Source: Persicaria tinctoria
Lineage: Eukaryota > Streptophyta > Magnoliopsida > Caryophyllales > Polygonaceae
Assembly: GCA_037127255.1 (NCBI GenBank)
Contig: JBANSL010000014.1
Span: forward strand, 71,159,646-71,223,645
Length of the DNA stretch: 64,000 nt
Reading direction: 5' to 3'
Positions 58,608 to 64,000 of this stretch are shown here, in pieces (position 1 is the stretch's first letter; the number at the start of each line of letters is the position of its first letter). Under the pieces are notes generated by a model. The model made no database searches, was not told the DNA's origin, and worked only from the letters and a program-made list of their open reading frames with translations. A program made the translations under genes and the position numbers.

Positions 58608-61305
58608 CTAAGGGGTGGCTGCCTTCTCAATTTCTTCCTCCGCGTCCTCATCGTCGTCATTTTCAGAATAGGAATCTTCCGCGGCCATCTCCTCTTTTGA
58701 AAGTCCCCAGTCGGCACTTTCCAGACTAGGCTCAAACTTTTCCAAAGGGACACCCGGGTTGCTTAACGAGCGCGTAACGCTTTGATTGATCCCTGCAACC
58801 ATTCCCTTCCGAAAATAGCTAAAGCACCTGTCCTTCAAAATACTAGAGCCTTTTGGAGTCTGAAGACAGGCTTTTGCCACGGAAGACAGGAAGGAATTAC
58901 CAACTTCAGTTTTGATCCGCTCAGAAGAAAGGTAATCCAAACCTTCAGGACTTTGAAGCCATTGGAGAGCCACATCTTGATCTGAGCGCGCCTTGATGGT
59001 GTCAAGATCTTGTTTGGTGATGGACAGTTCTTCGCGGAGGATGGAGAAATCCTCTTCCATTTTGTCGATGACAACTTGTTTAGTTTGAAGAAGCTCCCCC
59101 GAAGCCCCTTCAGTAGCTTCCAGCTCTTTGACACGAGAGACGGCAGAGCTCGAAAAAACTTTTAAATCATCGTATTTTTTCTTTAAAGCTGCCATGGCCT
59201 CTTTCTGGTTTTGCACCTCCTCATGAAGGTCAGCTGACCTTTTCTTAAATTTTTCCACTGAGACTGGGTCTCCCACTGTATTCCCTAATATTCTAAGCTG
59301 ATGGTTCAGTTTTTTAATTTATTCATCTTTCTTCTTAAGATCTTCCTCTCCACACACCATACGTCTCTCAACATCTAGTTGAATTACCCTCAACTATAAA
59401 AATCAAAGTAGAGGTAAGAAAAATTGAAAATAAACCGCGTCAAAAAAGACAAAGAAAAGCAAGAAAGGAATGTCGACCTACCCACTGAATAATACGATCG
59501 AAGTTAAGCGAAAGAGTGACGGGATCCAGTCGTTTGATATACCCTTGCTCTGGGAGACAACGCTTCTTGACTGGAAAAGCAAGGCCTTGTAAGTCAATCG
59601 GATCAAAGCCTGGGATAGGAAATTCGCGAAGACTCGCTACGCCTTCCAAAAAGAGCCCCTTTTTGTCTGAAGCGGATGGCTCAACAGCAATGGCAATCCT
59701 CCTCTTTTTCGATTTATAAGTCCCGGGCGCGGACGGACAAATACGCTTCTCTCGAGGTTCAGGAACCAGTGAAGAAGTTTCAACCAAAGCCCCAGACTCG
59801 TCCGCAGCATTTACATCAACATTCGATGCCACTTCTAAGACCTGGGGAGGAACAGGAGGATCATTGGCTATCACACTTGATTTCTTCTTCTTCCCAGATT
59901 TGGTCTTGTGCCGCTTCAGAAGTGCATCCAAATCCATTTTGTCTAAACACAAAAATACATTTCCCAATAAGTTATCCATTGAAGAAAGATAAAACATAGA
60001 AGACACAAATCTATATACTGAAAGAAATAAATAAACAAAGAAGCCACCTAGTCGCGGATGAGGCATACTCAAGCCAGCCATCTCAAGACGAAACGCGGAC
60101 AACATTTTATCCCATGGAAACCTAGGAATATGAGAAAATGACAGCTTGAATTGAGAAAGATTGGAAATTTTTGGTTTCGCCACAGAGCAAAAAAGCCCTG
60201 GGACTGTTCGACAGTTAAAACCTTGCCCAGATTTGTCGCGGACCAAAAACCACTTGTACTTCCAATTCGGCTTACTAGACAACATTTCCATGTACCTACA
60301 ACTTGAGTTGCACTGGTAAAATCTCGAATCTTGAGTCCCCTTCTTTAAAGAAAAAATACTAAACATTAACTTTAAAGAAGGAGCAACACCAATCTCCTTG
60401 CACCTCATGATAAAACTGGTAAAAAACATCCAACCATTGGGGACGATCTGAGCAGGACTCAAATTATATTCCTCCAAAAATTTCGAGAAAAAAGGATGTA
60501 GAGGAAGTCGGAAGCCTTGAGATAAACTAGCCGCGTATACGACCAAACAATCTTCATAAGCGTCCAGACAACCACCCCCTTCCTCAGGGAGACAGAATTC
60601 TACGCCCGCTGGCCAAGGGAAGACTTGCGAAAGAGCGTCAAGATCTTCTAAGTTCAAAAGGGTAGTACAGCCCCTCAACTCGCTCACAGGAGACCTCCAC
60701 GGATGAATCCTATCAGGCACAACTGGTGGACGGCTGGTTGGAGGTGGAAGAGGTCTAAAATCTCCCAAGAAAAGACAAGTATCTAAATCCCCTAAGTCAT
60801 ACACTGGGGTGTCCAAGTCGCTCAAGTTCTCCTTAGAACGGATCACCTTCGAACTTTCTGCTAAATCAATTGGAGGAAGCTCATAAGGAATCCAAACCTC
60901 TTCCAACTCCTGATCCGCAGAATGAGAAATAGACAAAGTCCCCGCGTCCGCTGAAGAACTAGCACCCGATTCATCCATAGCCCTTGGATTTTCATCTTCC
61001 GCGCATTCCTTCGAAGAAGAAGAAACTGAGTAAGGTGAAGAATAGTAATCAGGGTCAGAATGCTTCCGGCGCCTTCTCACCTTAATAGGACTACCAGTAG
61101 GACCAACTCGATCTGGAGTAGACGCGGATGTAGAAGAAGATGACTCTGACGAAGAATCATCAGAGTTGGAAGAAGAACTCCCAGAAGAGGAAGAAAGTGC
61201 CTCTGGGGACAGACGCACCTGAGAAGATGAAGCGACACCACTCCTCCATCCTTCATCCCTCTCAAAATCTTCTAACAAATCATGCTCCTCGCTGAGACTA
61301 GCCAT
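58608..61305 (-). pseudogene. antisense 'putative gypsy type transposon' gene
   Basis: The minus-strand gene starts at MASLSEEHD (61305) or at an upstream in-frame ATG (61377). It has a Ser-rich acidic part, then the conserved domain of plant 'putative gypsy type transposon' proteins (LHPFFSKFLEEYNLSPAQIV, NGWMFFTSFIMRCKEIGVAP), a basic KKKK region, and a coiled-coil C-terminal part (58608-59276) ending in an acidic tail. Likely introns lie at about 60050-59945 (still open in frame) and 59480-59398. A stop codon near 59320 interrupts the coiled coil, so this copy is probably dead or truncated. Such antisense genes are known from Tat-group elements; their function is not established. Confidence 0.78.
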
Positions 61306-61829
61306 TTCCAAAGAAACTAGAAGAAAATCGCGTGAAATTTCACTAATACAAGGCAAGACCTCATCCAAAAAACACATTCAAAGACAAACGTTCACCCAAA
61401 CTTACGATCTAAATGTCAAAGGTAAAAAGTTTTAACGAGAAGAAATCAAGAACAGTTAAGAACAAAGAGAAATACCTTGCAAAGTTGAAGGAAACAACCG
61501 GGAAGTTCAAGTAGACCACCGGAAACCTAGAGAACCGCCGCCGGAAAACTTCAAGATGGATAAGGATAAAATCTCTGAAAAAGTAGAAGAAGACAAATGT
61601 GGGGTAAAAAAGAAACGGAACGGAGTAACTTATAGAAAATTACTGACGTTTGAACTTCCGAGCCTAAATGGGCCTGATGGGCCCAATTTGGGCCAAAAAT
61701 CCATAAAGAAAAAGCCCACTACATCCAAATCAGAATTATACTAATAACAAAACCACAGATGTTTCCTCGAAGAATCTTTTATCGATCCGCGTCAATCCCT
61801 GTTTGGGATCACCTCGGCCCGAGGAGCTG

Positions 61830-62551
61830 TGACTAAACCAATACTGAAAAACATCTGTAAAAAGTATAAAAATAACGGAATAAAGAACACCGCCAGATTA
61901 AAGAACAAAAGGAAATAACATTATCCGCGGAGAATTAACCAAGAGCTGACTCGTGAACAGTCATCCGTGGATAGAAGACAATAGACACGTGGCGACCATG
62001 CCCACCACCCACGAAGTAGAACACGTGTCGAAATATGAACACCACGTGGCGCAGCTTATCAGACCACCCCGGACCTATAAAAATGAGAGATCTCACCAGA
62101 AAGATGGGGACTTTTTGGAAAACGAGAGGGGAAGAGGGCGGATCTCGGCTCAGTGAACTCAGAGGAAAGAAGAACAAGAAGCAATCATACGAGTGGAAAG
62201 GAACCTGTTAAATAGAAAAAATCTGCACCGTTCACTGCGTCAAACTCCGCGGACGAAAACCCTGTTCGTCTTTAGTGTAAATTTCTATTAAGGAAAAGAC
62301 TGTCGTTAATAAATCTCAAGACATTCAACAACGATATGTAAACGAACCAAGTTTCCAAATTGTCTAGAAAAAACTCGATAAGGGAACCGTCCTTCAGAAT
62401 TAGCTTTAGGTGACTTCCCGCGGCACAGGTTGGGCCGCGTCGATTCTTTCGACGCGGGTCAGGTAAGTCCGTTGGGAAGATTGGTCATTTCGCTAGGTAG
62501 GTTCCCGGGCCCCACTAAAAATGGTGGCCTCTAGAGATCGTGGCTTTTTCA
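61830..62551 (+). repeat. gypsy 3' LTR
   Basis: 722 bp, starting TGACTAAACC and ending GGCTTTTTCA, followed by the GTGGA duplication. It carries the same three CACGTG boxes, TATA box and inverted CCGCG pair as the 5' LTR. The sequence just before it (GAGGAGCTG) is a weak polypurine tract. Confidence 0.96.
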
Positions 62552-62556
62552 GTGGA

Positions 62557-64000
62557 TTGCTGAAAAGAATAATTGAAAGGGAAGAGAAAGCTAAGGTCAT
62601 GCAGTTCATGATTGGCCTTAATGATGTGTATGAACCCCTTCGGGGAAACGTACTATCCAAAGATCCTATGCCCGGACTGCTTAAGGTTTTTCAAATGGCT
62701 ACTCAGTTAGAAAGATCTAAAGGAATAACTTCAATGGTACCTACTGATCATGTGAGTGTGCTAAATGTGAATAAACTGGCACAACAGAGATATGAACAAG
62801 CTGAATTTGAAGCTAATGCAGTGAATAGATTCGGGAATGCTAGGCAGAATCAACAGAGATATGAGCAAATGGATCAGGCTAAGTTTGAGCAAGCTAAAAG
62901 GGATTACAAAAAGGCTAAGTATGACCGTGTGTGCAATCAATGTTGGGAGAGGGGTCATACAAAGGAATACTGCTTCAAATTGGTTGGTTATCCCGAGTGG
63001 TTCAAGGGCCAAAAGGATGAAGAGAAAGGAAAGAAAACTGGAAGATTTGTAGCACAGTTTGACTCTCCACAGGTGGACAATCCTCTGGATTTTCCTATTC
63101 AGGACATGAGGCCTGATCCTGTTATGGTCAATGCTATCTACAATGAAGTGGTAAAGATGATGAAAGGCAAGGGTGTTGCTGATCAGTCTGAAAGCTCAGT
63201 AAACCAGGCAATTGTACACTTTGCAGGTACTCTGAGTGTTTCTTATCTTATTGGTGCTAATAAAGCTAATAATTGTGCTTGGATTGTGGATTCTGGTGCA
63301 ACTGATCATATTGGTTTTGATAAGAACATTTTCTCTGAGCTTTGTTTGTTAAAAAGTGCTATATCTTTGGGGTTGCCTGATGGTACTCAAATTACCGTGA
63401 CTTATCATGGCACAATGCAGTTATTGTCTGACATTGTGTTGCATAAGGTCTTGTATGTACCACAGTTCAGACACAACTTGCTATCAGTGTCTAAGCTGCT
63501 AAAGTATCAGAATATGGTGTTTAGTTTTGATGCTACTTCTTGTTGGTTACAGGGCCTTACAACTAAAAGAATTTTGATTAAAGGATGGGAGGAGGATGGT
63601 TTATATAGGCTACATGCTACTTATGCCTTAAAGAATCCTGAAGATTTGAATAATCATAGGGTAATCTGTAATAATGTTACTAACCTTCATGTGCTTCATG
63701 CAAGGCTTGGTCATATGTCTTTGTCTAAGATGAAACATTTATCCATCTGTAAGGTTGATGACAATTCCAGTTTTACTTGTGACACTTGCTCTATGGTTAA
63801 AATGCACAAGTTGAAGTTTGATAGAAGTGAATCATTGGCTTCTGCCCCTTTTCACCTTGTTCACATGGATTTGTGGGTTCCTTACAAAACTCCTTCCATA
63901 TGTGGTGCTAAGTATTTTCTTACTGTTCTGGATGATCATTCCAGAACCACTTGGGTGTTTTTGATGCAAGACAAAATGCAAGTCTTAAGGTGTATTACTA
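62557..64000 (+). CDS. host copia gag-pol, continuation (partial)
   Basis: The frame left at 47654 resumes at 62557 and stays open to the window end (about 481 codons). It includes the rest of Gag, a CX2CX4HX4C zinc knuckle (CNQCWERGHTKEYC, about 62935), protease (WIVDSGATDHI, about 63282), the pre-integrase part (LHARLGHMSLSKM, then CDTC), and the start of integrase (FHLVHMDLW, FLTVLDDHSRTTWVF). There is no stop or frameshift in this part. The gypsy insertion is what breaks the gene. The C-terminal pol domains lie outside the window. Confidence 0.9.
   Translation, partial: MLKRIIEREEKAKVMQFMIGLNDVYEPLRGNVLSKDPMPGLLKVFQMATQLERSKGITSMVPTDHVSVLNVNKLAQQRYEQAEFEANAVNRFGNARQNQQRYEQMDQAKFEQAKRDYKKAKYDRVCNQCWERGHTKEYCFKLVGYPEWFKGQKDEEKGKKTGRFVAQFDSPQVDNPLDFPIQDMRPDPVMVNAIYNEVVKMMKGKGVADQSESSVNQAIVHFAGTLSVSYLIGANKANNCAWIVDSGATDHIGFDKNIFSELCLLKSAISLGLPDGTQITVTYHGTMQLLSDIVLHKVLYVPQFRHNLLSVSKLLKYQNMVFSFDATSCWLQGLTTKRILIKGWEEDGLYRLHATYALKNPEDLNNHRVICNNVTNLHVLHARLGHMSLSKMKHLSICKVDDNSSFTCDTCSMVKMHKLKFDRSESLASAPFHLVHMDLWVPYKTPSICGAKYFLTVLDDHSRTTWVFLMQDKMQVLRCIT

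Larger units (their letters stand above)
47655..62551 (+). mobile_element. 14.9-kb Ty3/gypsy (Tat-like) element with accessory genes
   Basis: Direct LTRs of 721 bp (47655-48375) and 722 bp (61830-62551) enclose gag, pol, a 78-bp minisatellite, four B3-like genes and a large antisense gene. Perfect 5-bp copies of GTGGA flank the element (47650-47654 and 62552-62556). By eye the LTRs differ at about nine sites plus one indel, which is about 1.3 percent and indicates a young insertion. The large size and the antisense 'putative gypsy type transposon' gene after pol fit the Tat group of plant gypsy elements. CCGCG/CGCGG is far more frequent inside it than in the rest of the window. Confidence 0.95.
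46866..64000 (+). mobile_element. Ty1/copia element interrupted by gypsy, runs off window
   Basis: A plus-strand copia element with its gag in two parts (46992-47654 and from 62557). The parts are separated by the complete gypsy element, which carries its own duplication. The reading frame continues past the window end into integrase. The 3' LTR is not in the window. Confidence 0.88.

Overview
This is nuclear DNA from a flowering plant. Its genes are split by many short GT-AG introns, and the AT-rich gaps between them are packed with LTR retrotransposons and small inverted-repeat DNA transposons. The gene families (independent phosphoglycerate mutase, Med32, vacuolar sorting receptor, plant MOSC/mARC-like proteins) and the transposon types fit a eudicot. 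I cannot name the species. I saw no tRNA, rRNA, CRISPR array or prokaryotic feature.

The left half (1-26 kb) holds the host genes, all on the minus strand. Two tandem copies of a MOSC-domain (mARC-like) gene lie at 4529-6226 and 9333-11023. Each has eight exons and an open reading frame once spliced. They are followed by a complete nine-exon cofactor-independent phosphoglycerate mutase (11554-14609), a broken F-box fragment (about 17005-17278), Med32 (20057-20479, with an intron in its 5' UTR), and a small three-exon unknown gene whose second exon carries one extra base (24883-25786). Between them are well-delimited DNA transposons: a 692-bp almost fully palindromic Mutator-like element with a perfect 9-bp target duplication, a 628-bp hAT element, and a nest of Stowaway elements.

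The middle (26-39.7 kb) is mainly transposon sequence. A complete but decayed 5.1-kb Ty1/copia element (26321-31458) sits inside an older copia remnant, which is also split by a Helitron-like AT-rich insert. Further right are a Stowaway with a hAT element inserted exactly at its edge, a Helitron-like element, and a three-copy foldback repeat.

The right part begins with a 12-exon vacuolar sorting receptor on the plus strand (39694-44424). Next comes a plus-strand copia element (primer-binding site at 46866, open to the window end) whose gag is interrupted by a 14.9-kb Ty3/gypsy element (47655-62551; LTRs of 721 and 722 bp; duplication GTGGA).

The gypsy element is the most interesting object here. 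Besides gag-pol it carries a long antisense gene of the 'putative gypsy type transposon' type, about fifteen copies of a 78-bp minisatellite, and four small divergent genes that look like plant B3 DNA-binding domains. Three of these are antisense and share one intron position. A CCGCG core motif recurs about 70 times through the element, in the LTRs as a perfect inverted pair and in nearly every minisatellite unit. Its pol gene has three stop codons and a mutated catalytic aspartate, yet all four B3-like genes are still open. This suggests an element-encoded DNA-binding system acting on its own repeated motif. That is an inference to be tested.
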